Below, piece after piece: positions 11,093-24,100 of a stretch of DNA of 64,000 bases (its first letter is position 1; every line of letters begins with the position of its first letter). The notes beneath the pieces were generated by a model. The model had not been told where the DNA came from, made no database searches, and saw only the letters and a program-made list of their open reading frames with translations. The DNA is from Leucocoprinus leucothites. Lineage: Eukaryota; Basidiomycota; Agaricomycetes; Agaricales; Agaricaceae. Both the position numbers and the translations under genes were made by a program. The DNA is taken from assembly GCA_013368445.1 (NCBI GenBank), contig JAACJO010000040.1:1-64000 (forward strand). The letters run 5' to 3'.

Positions 11093-11707
11093 GTATTCCC
11101 CCCTTAGGGCTGAGCCCTCGAAGCCCTGTGATCTGACTGTGAGAATCAATTTCAAACTCTGTATAAATTCCACTCTCCAAAAAAATTAAGCTTTTTTCTC
11201 TCTTAAACTCCTTTCACTACCATGGCATCTAACTCCCAGACCCAACCTTCTGACCCAGTGAAGAGGCAGAAATGTGATTGTTAATATAATAAAGGGAAGG
11301 TAGTCAGATAGTGATTGATAGGTAACATTAATAACAAATAACAACCAACACTCCTAAACTCAATGCAAGTTTGTGGAAGGTTAATCAATAAAGAAAGATG
11401 TTTCACGAAAGCACAAAGATTGATAATGAAAGATAATGGGAGTTGTCTGTTGACCAGTTTGCAATGGAATGACCAGTTTGCAAAAGACACTCGACAATTC
11501 CTGTTATGTAATGCTGCACAACTACAAGTCCCTTAGAATGCAGAAGTGTAATAGACTGGTATTTGTGAATTGTCACCTTTGCTAACACTTGGCACTATCA
11601 TAATACAACTGACACTGATTAGCACCACTCCTGGATACTAGATGCAATATACAGCTTATAAGTCTTTTCCAGACTTCTTCACACTCTGAACTTATATGAA
11701 TCTCACA
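11093..11707 (-). other. Remnant of retrotransposon internal 3' end and unassigned sequence
   Basis: About 11093-11190 on the minus strand carries a polypurine tract and a short frame ending in a Gly-Leu-Arg-Gly-Leu-Ser-Pro-Lys-like tail next to the LTR. The rest, up to the target site of LINE A copy 1, has no supported gene. A plus-strand ATG near 11221 (MASNSQTQPSDP) after a pyrimidine-rich leader closes after about 20 codons. Confidence 0.4.
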
Positions 11708-11721
11708 GTAATGTTCTTTCT
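11708..11721. repeat. Left target-site duplication of LINE A copy 1
   Basis: GTAATGTTCTTTCT is repeated identically at 18721-18734. The 14-bp identical pair defines both ends of copy 1. Confidence 0.9.
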
Positions 11722-11927
11722 CTTTTTTTTTTTTTTATTTTAAAAAAATCAATGAATTTATATAGTGGTGCTTGATTGCAGTCTGCTTTCAGCTAAATAT
11801 TACAAACAGATGGTACACTACAGCAAGCTGGGGTACATGAAGTGGTTGAAGACCGCTTAAGACAAAGACTATATACAATTAGTCCAGTAAAATAGAAAAG
11901 ACTCAAGAGAGACTATAAAATGAGGTG

Positions 11928-14900
11928 TCATACACAGAGATCAGTCTCAAACAAAAAGAGAAAAGAGGAAATGAAAGAATAAAGTTCACCTTCATTTGGT
12001 TTGGCAGGCACAGGAGCTTGAAGCGGCAGTGGACACATATCTTGATTGGTGAAGGCAAAAGCAGCTGGGTTCTTTTTCAAAAACTCGACAAGGAACTCAT
12101 ATTGAGGGAAGGTGCATTGCACCCATTGGGTACAGATGGGATAGAGGGGGCAGTAACACAGGATATGGTATCGTGTTTCCAGGCAATGCCCACAGCAACA
12201 GATTTTGGGTTTGAGGGGGAAAAATCTCTTGTGATAAGCTCCAATTGGAGCATGATTAAGAATAGCATGAGTTATACATGCACATAGTGATGGTGACTCA
12301 TTGGCTATGGGAAGCCAGGTACCCCCTTTTACATAAGTGGGGATAAGGAATTTGTGGTTCTTTTTAGAAAGAAAGAAACTGCTGCCGCAGTACTTCTTCT
12401 TCCAGAATGTAGACTCCCAGGATTTCTGACAATTGTTGGTGGCTTTGCATTGCAAAAAGTCCAGGGTAGCACCCATATGGAGAGGAGCATGAATGCAAGT
12501 GGAAGTGACATTGTTGTGGACTTTGAGATGGGGTTTCCAATGCCACTTTGATGGGACATCCCAGAAGTCGATAGACCAAGATGGCTTGGCAGTGAGCCAG
12601 TCCAGTAGAAGTCGGCAGACTTGGATGGAATGTGACTGACTCAAGTGGATAGAGGGGTTGACTGCTAGCTTGGTTGCTGGAAGACAGTTGGTGATGAGGA
12701 TGATGTAATCGCATTGGAAAGAGATGGCCTTTGCAATGCTGATACAAATGGAATAGAGTTCAGTGTCAGTAGAAGATGCCCGACTGCTTGCCTGTTTTGC
12801 ATGGGACACTTGTTGTCTGCTGCGATATAAATGTGCTGCTGAAACTGCCTGAAGGGAACCTACAAGTGGGACAGAGGCATCAGTAACAACCAAAATACAA
12901 TTACGATCAGCAGAAGAAGAGGAGAAAACTGAGTTGAGAGATGATACATGTTTGTATATCTCATGCTTGTCTGAGCAGTTACAGGGATGAAAATGAATGG
13001 AATCAGGGAAAATATTCATGAGATGAGAGCCAGGCTTGGATTCAGGAGCGAAGGGAGAAAAGGAATCAGAGAGATGAGAGAGAGAACTATCTATATCAAT
13101 AAGAGGGCCTTTGATTTTAGCTTTATTGGCCGGAGTGAGAAGGCAAAGTGATTGGAGATGGGGGGAGGAGTTAAGAGAGAAACGGTCAGATAGAAGAGAA
13201 TGTAATGCATGATTAGAAGGTAAAGTAGAGACTCAGTAAGATGAACGAATAGCTAGTTTACGAAGATGAAGGTGAATAGGGATAAGTCTGGCAATACTTT
13301 TGACACCACCAGAAGGAGAAGTTCGAAAGGTGCCTATGATCCAAAGAGCAGCACGCCTTTGCATAGTTGATAGGGACTTGAGAAGTGCCTTGTTATGAGC
13401 ACCCTCAAAGTACCAAAGTTGGAAGCCATACATGGCCACAGGGACAATGCATGACCTATAGAGCAGGCATTTCTGTAGAGGGAGGAGGGCTTGGGTGGAG
13501 TTGCCTAGCATACCCATAGCTTTCACCATGGATAATGCTTTGGTAGAGTAGTATCAGACATGCTCCTGAAATGAGAGTCAACGATCAAAGTAAAAGCCAA
13601 GGTATTGCCAGACTTGTTTTGGGTGGAGGAGAGGACCTCCAATGTTGGATAGGTCAAGTGGAGGATTAGAATTGTTATGACAATGGGAAAAGTGGAAGAC
13701 TTCGGATTTATCATGTTCAACAACAAGTCCAAGATCAGTACAAATGGAGGTAATGATGGAATAGGCTGCTTTAAGGGAAGAAATGGTGTCAGAGTAGTTC
13801 TTCGCTTGAGATATACAAAGCCCATCATTGACAAAGGATAGAAGGGAAGAGGGGATTGATTGTAGCCAAGCATGTTGATCAAACATGAACATGAGAGGTG
13901 CTAAATAAAGTGCAGATAGTATGGGTGATAATGCAGAACCTTGCCCCATGCCAACATCTGCATTATGGGCATCAGACAAGAAAGTGTTCCACATGAATTG
14001 TGTGGATCGACCTATGAGGTAATGAGAAAAGAAGTTAACAATTTCAGGGGCAAACCCTTGGTGCCGTAGTATGTCAGTGAGAATTTCATGGTTTAGAGAG
14101 GGGAAGAATTGTGTGATGTCAAAGGCACAAACAGTAGTAATCATACCTTTGGCCCATCTGGCCCGAATAATGTGAGTGAGGAATACTCCTGTGTCTTCAG
14201 TAGATCATTGGATAACTCCACCCATTTGGTTGGGGTGAAGGACATCTAGAGATACCGCCTCATACTGCATGTGGTGAGCGATCATCTTCTTGATTAGTTT
14301 TCCTAAAGTGTTTAGTAGGACAATGGGACAAAACACTTTCAGTGTGTCATAGGCCGGTTTATTTGGCTTGGGAATGATAATAGAGACCGAGTCCTTGAAG
14401 TGGCTCAGCCAGTGAGAGAGATGTACGCACATATTAGCAATGAGTAGTATGTTTTTGAGGCACTCATTGTGGGCAATGATAGACTTCAAATGTTTCCAGG
14501 AGACATGATCAGGCCTGGGTGCTGAAGAATTAGTATATGAAGAGAGGGATTCGGTGAGTTCAAGGGTGGAGAAGTTAGCCCAAGAGTGGGGAGGAAGGGA
14601 TTTCATCTCATTCAGAATGTTAGGGCTTACCGGTCGACTAGATGCTGAATTATACAATGAATGGAGTGCATTCCATAAATCCAGAAGATCATTACAGGGA
14701 CGTCCTTGATAATGAATACCCTCAATAGCAGGGAGTTTGCATTGTTTGACCCATTCCATAAGGTCCCAGGGTCGCTTGTTGGTCGATGCGATTTCGTGAA
14801 TGCATTCATCAAAGAAAGAGCATTTGGCAGCTTGAGTAGCTGCTCTGAATGCCCACCAGTCTTTTCAATCCTTTGTTCTTCTGTAAGTAAGAAGAGTCTC

Positions 14901-15881
14901 AGAACAGTGGGGGGACCACCATTCCTTTGACCAGTTAGTAATCCATACAGTTTTAGAATTGATATTCCAAGATTCAGAAAAGATTTGAGAAATAGAGTCA
15001 GAGATATTGTTCAGACAAGAAGTAGAATGAATGTTCGAACAATCAAGAGCTGCTAGATGCTCAGAGACTTGAGAAATAAAAGCTGTCTCTTCATCGCTAT
15101 CTTTTGGCAGTACGCATTTTTTATAATTAATATAATCTGGACAAATTGGAAGATCCATAATCAATGGTGCATGATCCAAAGGAAGCCTTGAATTGGCATC
15201 AATGACATGGGAAATAGAATTATTGGCACAGAAAATAAGATCAATAACTGAGTTGTCATGACTTTTGATAGGAGAGAAATGGGTTGGAGAAAACACAGTC
15301 AGTATTGACCTATTAAGATTGTAACAGTCTACTAACTCCATTAGAGTTAACGCAGATTGAGGCACATGAGTGGTTGAGGGATCCCATTCTGGAGAGCGAC
15401 AATTGAAGTCGCCTCCCATATATACAATATTAGGAATGTCAATGAAGTTCGTCGAAAGAAAGTTAATCACTGATGATGACAAGTCAGAGTATATGTTAAG
15501 CAAGTGGATATAGTTACCCTGGTTAAATAATCCCAAGATTTGTATGTCCCGATGGTTAACCCATTCCTGTCAAAGGATGGGTCTCATGCAAAGTAGATGC
15601 CTGTGGACATAAGTCAGAGTATGGGGTTGGGGGTCGTTAGGCTTAGTAGGGCAGACCATACACAGCCACTCCGGGTGAATAGGGGCACCTATGACATCAT
15701 CCCCTTCAGGGTTAGTCATATAGGGTGCTTTACATATGTAGTTCCAAGGGGGTTCCTGTATAAAAATTATGTTGAAGTCCAGCTTTTTGGATTCAAGGAG
15801 AGTGTCAACCAGGGAGTAAGATTGTCCCACATTTTGCGAATAGATATGAACAGAGGAAATCTGATTGTTCTTACCAGACAT
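11928..15881 (-). pseudogene. LINE A copy 1 ORF2: endonuclease-RT-RNase H (broken)
   Basis: ATG at 15881-15879 (MSGKNNQISSVHIYSQNVG). An apurinic-type EEP endonuclease follows, with QEPPW, GGDFNCRSPEW and LDHAPLI motifs. The RT has AFDITQFFPSLNHEIL and GQGSALSPILSALYL, but its active site near 13827 reads FVND rather than FVDD, so one catalytic Asp is lost. A 363-codon open stretch (11928-13019) carries RNase H (VVTDAS, then TELYSI, then LITNC where other copies have LITDC) and the C-terminal CCCGH...ETRYHILCYC cluster. Several stops and frameshifts break the upstream part. The lost Asp codons fit CpG-to-CpA changes. The product would have been the enzyme of target-primed reverse transcription. 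Confidence 0.88.
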
Positions 15882-15887
15882 ATTAAA

Positions 15888-18240
15888 ACTGCAACTCCAC
15901 CACTGGAGCAATTGGAATTGGCATGGACAGCATGTGCAGTGCATGATTCAGCAGCTTTGTTAGAGTGCCAGGTCTGGTTGAACCTGTTCCTCCAGAATGG
16001 ACATTTAGTATCATTTGCATGATGATCACCTTTGCAATTAAGGCACTTGAAGTTCTCGAGGTGAGGACATGGGATGCCATCAGAAGTAGCATCACAAGGG
16101 GGATTGGATTTGGGGTTGGCCTTGCAGCACCAGGCCATGGATTGATGATTCTCAACACAATGAGGGCCACCACAAATTTGACAGCACACACTGAGGGCAT
16201 GACATGCATGAGTGGGGTGGCCCCACCACCAGCAGTTCCTACACTGTGCAACACCAGGATGCATACTGGTAGCACAAATGGTTCCAATATGTTGGCCAAA
16301 ATTGATAGTATGGTTAACCAACATCTTGGCTTTGGTACCATTCTGGGAATCCCAGATATTGAACCATACAACCACTGTGTCCAATTTTGGGGAGGCTTTC
16401 ATGATGCAAGGGCAGGTGGCAAGGATGACATTTTCAAAAAGTGATGATTGGCCAAGGGCTTGTTCAAAAAATGCAGGGGAGAGAGGGTTGGAGGAATTGG
16501 CTACCCAATAAGGGATGCCGATGATTTTGAGGAATGATTTAGATTGTGGGAGATAAGGCTCAATAGAGATGGCATCTCCTAATTGCCAGGCTTTTTTAAG
16601 CCATGATTTAATGGTGTTGAGGTCAGAGGGAGTGGCAATGCCTAAGGTGGCAATGGAGATGCTGTTGTACAATTCATGGACAGACTCAATGTGAAGTTTA
16701 GATTGGGCAGCAGTAAGGCCACAGTTACAGAATTCTGCTGCCTTATTGAAATCTTTAATTCAGTCAGCAATGATGTTGCCCTCAAAGGGGATGAGGACTT
16801 GACGGCAAGTAGGCCTGTGCATAGTCATTTTGGGTTTAGCACATTGAGCACTTGTGGTTGATGGTTCAGGTGCCTGAGATTGGGTGCTTCCGAATCCTGC
16901 CTTGTGCATGGCAAGGACTTTGTCATAAGATAATTCAGGGAAGGCAAGTATTATCTCTTGCATCTTAACCCTGTCAATATTGGAGGAGGAGTTGGAAGAG
17001 GAAGTTGCCAGCTGGACACCCCATCGGGCAGCATCAGTGAACAACACATTCTTCTTGTTAAAATGTTCTGTAAGGGGTTTGGTGGATGCCTTACAGTTAG
17101 GGGGGGGAATGGGAGGCGGTATATCAGAGGTGCCCTTGGGGTTAGGTTTTGATGGCTGAGCCTGGCCATCATAAGAAGGGCACCCAACTGAGTGCTCAAA
17201 ATTTCCATTCCTGTTCCTTGGAGTCACATGATTGGAAGGTGGAGGAGGGGCCCAGGAAACTTGAATGGGACCAACAGGCTTAGAAGACGTAACATCATTC
17301 TTTGCCTGTAGGGAGTCTGACATGGATGAAACATCATGTGCCTTGCCAGAAGACAGAATGTTATTCTGGGGGGGGAAGGTGCCCTCAGTGGCAGGGGCTT
17401 GGTCGATGTTCATTCGTTCATCATCAATCCAAGCTGTGGGGTTAGTTTTCCCAATGACAATGCCAGGCAGAAATAGGGGGGTGGGGATGATAGACAGAGA
17501 AGGTTTACATGCCTTTTTCCCCTTCCCTTTACCCTTAGGAGGGGGGGAAGAGTTTATCATGGGGATATTGGAAGGAGGGCCATAATATTGCCTCAATGCT
17601 TCAGTGATCATGAGTCCGCTTTCGCTGTTAATGGGTAAGCAGTCCCAGCCTGCCTCAAATATAGTGGTAAGTAGGCAATAGATTGGTTCCCCCATTTGGG
17701 GAACCCTTGGTTCTTTATCACCAGGCTGTAATCCAAGAACGGCACGATGTTTGAAGAAATTGGTAACATATTTAAGCGCCTTGAGTGCTTTGTAGGCAGC
17801 TTCACCAACAATAATAGTCTTTTTGGTGGCTGTGTTTGAATGATCCTTAAGATCCAGTAGATGTGGCTGTGTAAGCCTAGATTCCTACAGCTGTGCAGTG
17901 ATGTCATCAGTGACATCATGTGTGATGTCAGGTGTGATGTCATTGGTGTCAGATGATCCAGCAAAGAAGGTAGCTGGAGTACCAGTTGGCACAGCTTTTG
18001 CTGACTCAGTGGATCCATGGATTGCATGAGACAGCCTTGAGGTGGGTGGGGGTTCCAAAGTGTCTATTGACCAGCTCTCCATTTTCGAATACCCCATCCT
18101 CTATGTTACCCCATGCATCCCCACAAGAGCTTAGGTTCAAAGGGTCAGGAGGTTGAAACTCACCTATAAATCCCTCTCCAAATGGACAAAAAGGAATAGG
18201 CTATTTAAAGCCATCATACACATTCAGCAACGCAGTTCTT
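15888..18240 (-). pseudogene. LINE A copy 1 ORF1: gag-like nucleic-acid-binding protein (broken)
   Basis: Gag-like protein that would coat the LINE RNA. Segments in several frames: the N-terminal part (SPIPF, PPDP motifs) near 18200, the middle (TATA-free, Pro/Lys-rich) at 16760-17695, and the C-terminal part at 15888-16672. The C-terminal part has three knuckles: CRNCWWWGHPTHAC, CQICGGPHCVENH and CLNCKGDHHANDTKC. The start ATG is lost (AATGTGTATGAT where others have ATGAGTGTATAT) and a TAG follows soon after. Its normal TAA is changed so that the frame runs on past the ORF2 start. ORF1 and ORF2 otherwise sit stop-to-start, as in copies 2, 4 and 5. Confidence 0.8.
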
Positions 18241-18293
18241 GAGATGGCCTTAGGGGTAATGTCCAGTCCCCTATGAGACTCTCGAGCACGAGC

Positions 18294-18681
18294 TCACTTG
18301 GCATGTGAAGAGGGGGGAGGGGAGTTCTGAAGGATGAGTGTGATGCTACATGCAATAATGTAGCTCAGGCAGCAGAGGGAGAAGAAGGGGGGAAGTTGAA
18401 ACCGATGAGTCAGAATCACTCTCACCACTCTCCTCTTCTTGATCAGAGCCAGCCCTTGATGGGGCAGCAGACTTGGCATCATCTTGAACAGAGTACCTAG
18501 TCGATTTGATGGATAGCGCAAGAGACTTCGAGTGGTTGCACTTGTTGACTGAGACACATGTTTCAGTATCGGCAAGGTTTATAGGGTCCAAAGACAGTGG
18601 AGAGGAACCCTTAAGGTCTGCCCAGTGCGATGGTGTAGCCATTACAGTAGTATTCATAGTCAATGTGTATGTAGACACCGT
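18294..18681 (-). pseudogene. LINE A copy 1 ORF0 (frameshifted)
   Basis: Homologous to the 127-codon ORF0 of copies 2, 4, 5 and the chimeric copy. The conserved first ATG is ACG here and a net frameshift near 18400 changes the C-terminal frame. An internal ATG at 18657 opens MNTTVMATPSHWADLKG. An acidic/serine stretch (GSDQEEESGESDSDSS) is conserved. The terminal TGA (18294-18296) is at the conserved place, in frame with ORF1 downstream. Confidence 0.6.
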
Positions 18682-18734
18682 CAAAGAAATCAATGATGGT
18701 GGTAAGAGGGAAAGGGGCTTGTAATGTTCTTTCT

Positions 18735-19560
18735 TGAAAGGTGTTTTCCAATTCTTTAACAGTCTATGACTGAAGGGCACTCAATACACTTTTTACTACT
18801 CACTCAGATATGTTGTGTGGGACAGTCTCTAAGCATAGCCTTAGCAGGTGAGATTCCTTGCTAGACTATATGCTCAAGAAAGGTTTATATTGGTTTCATG
18901 AAAGTACTAAAGGAGTAATTACATGGATGACGTGTACACATTGTTGATAATAAAAGAAGATTTATTGAAAGGTTGTCCAATAGGAGTATCTCTGGGTTTT
19001 CTTTGGGGTTTAAGTGCTGATGCATCCTTTTGCAAAGGTGTGCTTACTCCTGCTCCTCTGATATCATGAGATCTCTATCACTGCTGATGGTTGTCTTATT
19101 CCGTGAAAGCCTGTTCCTGACTGTAACAATGTCTACTAGTCAGTAGTCAAGTGCTGACACATCCTGTTAGTTTCTACTAATCCAGTTCTATAATCAAGTG
19201 GGTTATTCAGTGGCCATGCGGAATTTCTCTGTCTTTTGCAAAAGGGTATACTTCTGCTATAGCGATGTTAAAAAGATAGGATTTCCATGAATGTGCACAA
19301 GTGCCTGTCTGGATCAGAAGGCTAAGCCTCTGATCTCTGATTAGTTAGTCCGTCAATGTTCTTTTGAGAAAGACTTCAACTAGATCAATACCCAGGTTAC
19401 AGGCTAAGATCACAAAGGGTCATAGGGTACACATCCTGACTGTGTTCACTAAGTCTCGACATCATCCCATAGCCTCTTGTTACTCTTGATCATTAATGGT
19501 CATTTTGCGAATGTGCTGTGTTTTCATGGGTGTGTGTGTTACACTAGGGTCTTACAGTAG
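18735..19560. other. No supported gene
   Basis: Sequence between the right target duplication of LINE copy 1 and the coiled-coil gene. It contains imperfect internal repeats such as AGTGCTGATGCATCC (near 19011) and AGTGCTGACACATCC (near 19151), and TTTTGCAAAGG (near 19029) and TTTTGCAAAAGG (near 19236). No frame is convincing. Confidence 0.35.
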
Positions 19561-20878
19561 GGTTCCTTAATGCCTATACAGTCACCCAATATATTGGCTA
19601 TATCATTGAAATTAACGATTTCACAGCTAATGCTGCTTGGGCTGTAACACCAGCTTCCAACATTGACTACAAAGAGGCCCTCACTTTGTTGGATGAGGAG
19701 GATGAATGTGAATGACCCACAGAGGAAGCAAGGAAAAAGAAGGAGGCTGAGGAGGCGGCAAGGAAGCAGAGAGTGGAGGAGGAGAGGGAGAAGAAGAGGG
19801 AGCAACTGAGGAAGATGAAGGAGGTGAAGGAGGCAGAGAGGAAGAAAGCCGAGGAAGAGGAGCAGAAACAGAAGGAGGAGGAAGATGAGAGGATGAAGAG
19901 GGAACTAGAGGCAGTGGCAGCCCTGGAAGCAAGAGAGAAAGAGAGAGAGAGGGAGAGAGAAAAGGCAAAGGGCAAGGAGAAGGAGAAAGTGAAAGGAGCT
20001 GGTCCTGCTCAGCGGAAGGTGGACATGGAGGTGGGGCCTGTGGCAAAAAAGGCCAAAACAAGTACACCCACAATGGGCATGAGAGGTCCCCTACCACCGA
20101 GGGCAGCTGCAGCCAATGTTGGGAAAGGACTCATCTGCAGACCTACTCCTAGTCCCTCCTGAGTGTCAACCAGTGATAGCAGGTCGTATGCCCTGACCAT
20201 GACTCAGACATCAAGATCAAGGATACCCCCAAGAAGAAGTGGGGAAACTATGATGAGAAAGGTAGAAAGGTGAAGATGAGTGGCAAGAATGAGTGCGAGC
20301 AATGTTGGCAGCTGGGCAAGGACTGCAAGATGCAGTCAGGTGAGTAAGTTCTTTTTCCCAATTTCTGATTCCAGGTAGCAGCTGATCTCCCATAGTAACA
20401 AGTATATGTGTGAGGCATGCAACAGCTCAAAGCAGCATTGCATGTTTCCCTCTGAGGCAGACAAGGTGCCTCATGAACAGACATATGACCTGATCATCAA
20501 GACCCATGCCACAAGAACAGTAATGATGGAACTGGTGGCAGAAGGGAGGGAGTTGTGGGCCAAGGTCAGGGGTTGGCAGGAATGGGTCCTCAAGTTGATG
20601 TGACATGGAAACAAGCAGCGCTATGAACTTGTAGAAGAGTTTAAGGTGCTCTTCGAGTGCTGCATGTGGCAAGGATTGTTGATGAGTGATGACACATATG
20701 AGAAAGCAAGGAAGGAAGAGGAGGAGGAGTGGAAGAAGAAGACAGCCAAGGTGGCAACATCAGGTAGAGAATTGTCAGGAGCTGCAGCATTGCGATTGGG
20801 TGGGTCAAAAGCAGATGAAGGGGCCAAAGAGGATGAGGGAGGTGAGGAGGAAGATGGGGGTGAGAGTGGAAAGGAGTA
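19561..20878 (+). pseudogene. Decayed gene: charged coiled coil plus paired Cys clusters
   Basis: Opening frame near 19561 (GFLNAYTVTQYIGYIIEIND), then a TGA near 19714 at a CGA-type position. A long Glu/Lys/Arg-rich coiled coil follows (19720-19990, EEERE and KEKEK runs) with a basic tail (PVAKKAK). A stop and a frameshift near 20160-20200 precede two clusters of the same spacing, C-x2-C-x6-C: CEQCWQLGKDC near 20299 and CEACNSSKQHC near 20410, separated by an intron near 20341-20400. This recalls Zn2Cys6-like zinc-binding modules of fungi. Another TGA near 20602 precedes an acidic C-terminus ending GGESGKE. The role is unknown; DNA binding is an inference from the cysteine spacing. Confidence 0.5.
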
Positions 20879-21189
20879 GTTGGCCATGTCATCATTGCGG
20901 TTTTCTTGTTGGACATTGTATCTTGCTGTATATTGGACTTGTTGGTAGCTATGTTGAATGTGATGCCCTTGCCTATGCTTTGAAGTGTGAAGAATTTAAG
21001 CCTAGTATAGAGATTGGATAGAAAGCTGTCAAGATAAAAATTGTGAAGTCCAAGTAGCTGAACTGCAATACAGGATAACTAGGACTGAAGATAAGAATCA
21101 TCAATGGAAAAAAGTTCATGGTACAAATACTCAATAGCAGGAAGCTAGTCCAAAGAGAAGAGATGAAAAGAATAGCACAAGCTGATATG
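20879..21189. other. No supported gene
   Basis: Spacer between the coiled-coil relic and the 3' end of the gypsy pol. The expected 3' LTR of the gypsy element was not recognised here. Confidence 0.35.
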
Positions 21190-24100
21190 GAGTCTAGGAT
21201 AGTGGAAGTGGACCAGGCTTGTGAGGATAAGTGGCATGGAAATCAGCAACAAGTTCAGCCACATGTGCGAGCTTGGTTGCAGGTAACCAGGACAATTCTT
21301 CTTTAGTATCCTGACCAAAAGACCTTGTATAGAAGTTTACAAGCACAACAACGGTTCATTTTAGAGTCAACAATGTGGTCGATTTCGTATTCTGGTTCAC
21401 CATCAATGATGATGGGTGCAGGAGCCGGTTCTGTACAATCAGAAAATGTGTTGGGTGTGGACAGTTTGAGCATGGACACATGGAAGACTGGGTGAACAGC
21501 ACGCATGGAATTGGGGAGTCGAAGGGTAAATGAGTGAGAACCAGGCTGAGCAATGATTTCATATGGACCGAGGTAATATTTAGAAAGCTTCTTGGAGGGG
21601 TGAGTGGTGCAGAAGAACTGAGCTTTCACAAGGACTTTCTGGCTGATCTGGAAGTCAGGAGCTGGTAACCATCTTGCATCTGTGGATTGTTGATACCATT
21701 TCTGTGCCTCGGATATTTTAGCTTTGAGTGTGGTGTGCAGATCATTGAGATTGACTGTGAAGTCACAGGCATGGGCTGATGCAATATCACACTCCAGATA
21801 GACTGTGAGATTCATGTGGTAACCCTTGTTGGCAAAGAAGGGAGAGATTCCAGTGGTAGCACTGGGGGCATTGTTATAGGTGAATTCTGTGAGCAGGAGG
21901 AGGTCAGACCAGTTGTCTTGCTGGTAATTGCAGTAGACACAAAGATATTGCTCTAATGTCTGGTTGGTATGTTCCATCTGTCTGTCATCTTCAGGGTGAT
22001 AACCCAAAGTGAAATGTAGGCACATGTCCAAAGCCTTGCCAAGGGATTGGAAGAAGTGGGATACAAACTCTGAACTGTGATCAGATGTGACATGAGAGGG
22101 AACACCATGCTTAGAGAATATATGAATGACAAAGAGCTGAGCCAGTTCTGTGGAAGTAATGGTGTCGTGGGTTGGAATGAAGATAGCCTGTTTGGAGAGT
22201 CAGTCGATGACTACAAGGATAGAGTTGAAGCCAGAAGAGGTTGGGAGTTTTTCAATAAAGTCCATAGAAATTGAGTTCCAAGGGCATTTGGGAATAGGAA
22301 GTTGCTTGAGATTTCCATAGGGCTTATGATGCTGAGATTTGGATCACATACAAGTGATGCATGATTTGCAGAAATCCTTGACCTTGGATCAGATATTTGG
22401 CCAAGTGTACTCACATTGGATGAGCTCTAGAGTCTTGTTCTGTCTGAAATGGCCAGAGAGGATGTGATTGTGTTTATACTGAAGGACTCAGAGTCAAAGA
22501 TTGTTGACATTGGATACATAAATTCTGCCATCAAGCCTTAGGAAGCCAGTGGAGTCAACTGACCAGCAACCTTTGGGTGAGGAAATGTGGGTGGATGCAA
22601 TCAGATCCTGTGGGAGCGAGGTGAGGATGTCAGAGTGGAGGTTTTCAAGATCTAATATGGTGGCTGTGTGAAGGGAAGGAGTGGAAAAATATATAGCTCA
22701 AATGGAAGCTGAGAGTTGTTCATGGGTGAAGACAGGTTGGAAATTGTGTGGGTTGACTGAAGCGTAGCCATTATTCCCCCCTTTAGGGTCAATGTCCCAT
22801 CATCTAGTGAGAGCATCGGGTTTTGTTCCAAGCTGGCCAGGTCAGAAACAGATAATGAGGTTGAACTGGGAGAGGGACTTGGACCAGCAAGCCTGTCGAT
22901 AGGTGAGGATCTTGGTGGTACAGAAGTATTCAAGATTTTTGTGATTGGTAACCATGTCAATAGGGAGAGAGGCCCCTTTGAGATAATGCTGCCAGATGCA
23001 GAAAGCCTTGAAGATAGCTAGGAGTTCCTTGTCATGAGTATCATAGTTGGACTTGGCCGTGTTGAAGGTGCAGGAATGGAAGGCAATAGGATGAACTTCA
23101 TTGTCATCTGTCATGATGGACAGGATGACAGCTAGGGTGTAATCAGAGGCATCAGTCTCGATGATGATCTGGGAGTTGGGAATCCAATGAGTAAGGATAG
23201 GGGCTGTGGTGAACACTTCCTTGAGAGAGTTGAAGGCTTCTTGACATTTGTCGCCAAAGTTCCACTTAGCCGATTTGCAGGTCAGATACATAAGTGGGAT
23301 GACAATGTCAGAATAGTTGTAGATGAAGCATCAATAGAAGTTCACAAAACCTAGGAAGGACTGTATGTCCTTGACCTTCTTAGGTTCAGGCCACTCTTGG
23401 ATAACCTTGATTTTGTCTTCTGACATTTTGAGACCAGCTGGGGAGAGGATGTATCCGAGGTACTCAACAGAGTTGGAATGGAATTTGCATTTATCTGCTT
23501 TAGCATATAGGCCATGCTTGCAGAGCTGCTTGAGGACATCTCATACATGTTTACTGTGTGAGTCGAGATCATCAGAGTAGATGAGGATATCGTCAAGATA
23601 GACCATCATGCAGACATCGAGTAGGTCAGAAAAGATGTTGTTCATAAACTGCTGGAAGGCTGCAGGTGCATTGGTAAGACTGAATGGCATGACAAGCTAC
23701 TCAAAGGAGCTGTAGTGGGTCCTGAAGGCTGTCTTCTATTCATTGCCTTCAGTGATGTGGATGAGATGATAGGCATGGTGGAGGTCAATCTTGCTGTAAA
23801 TACGGGCTTTGCAGGGAGAGTTGAGAAGGTTGGAAATGAGCAGAAGTGGATAACAATCCTTTTTGGTAAGCTGATTGAGCCCATGGAAGTCGACATAAAG
23901 TCGAAGTGAACTGTCTTTCTTCTGAACAAAGAGAACAGGTGTGCTGTGAGATGAAGAAGTGGGACAGATAAATCCAATGTTGACATGCTCATCAATGAAC
24001 TCACAGAGAGCCTCAAGCTCAGATGGAGAAAGGGAGTAAATGGTGCCAATGGGAGGTTGAGCACACTCTTCTAGGTTGATCTTGAGGTCATAGGGGCGAT

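Larger units (their letters stand above)
11722..18720 (-). mobile_element. LINE family A, copy 1, full length (6,999 bp)
   Basis: A non-LTR retrotransposon, 5' end at 18720 and A-rich tail (poly-T on the plus strand) at 11722. Order in the sense direction: 5' hairpin, ORF0, gag-like ORF1 with Cys/His knuckles, ORF2 with endonuclease, RT and RNase H, then a 3' UTR ending in the shared core (GACTGCAATCAAGCACCAC) and the tail. It is bounded by an identical 14-bp duplication, so insertion is fairly recent or the flank is slow-changing. All three ORFs are broken. The Tad-like fungal LINE group is the likely home. Confidence 0.92.

Noticed and set aside
10601..11173. 190-codon minus-strand ORF, Leu/Ser-rich
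   Set aside because: It lies within the LTR (10483-11092) and its pyrimidine-rich sequence. Such LTR frames are open by composition.
11925..12287. Plus-strand 120-codon ORF
   Set aside because: Antisense shadow of the LINE RNase H region, which is open on the minus strand and has catalytic motifs.
19667..20097. Long minus-strand frames rich in Ser/Pro/Leu
   Set aside because: Mirror of the Glu/Lys coiled-coil repeat coded on the plus strand.
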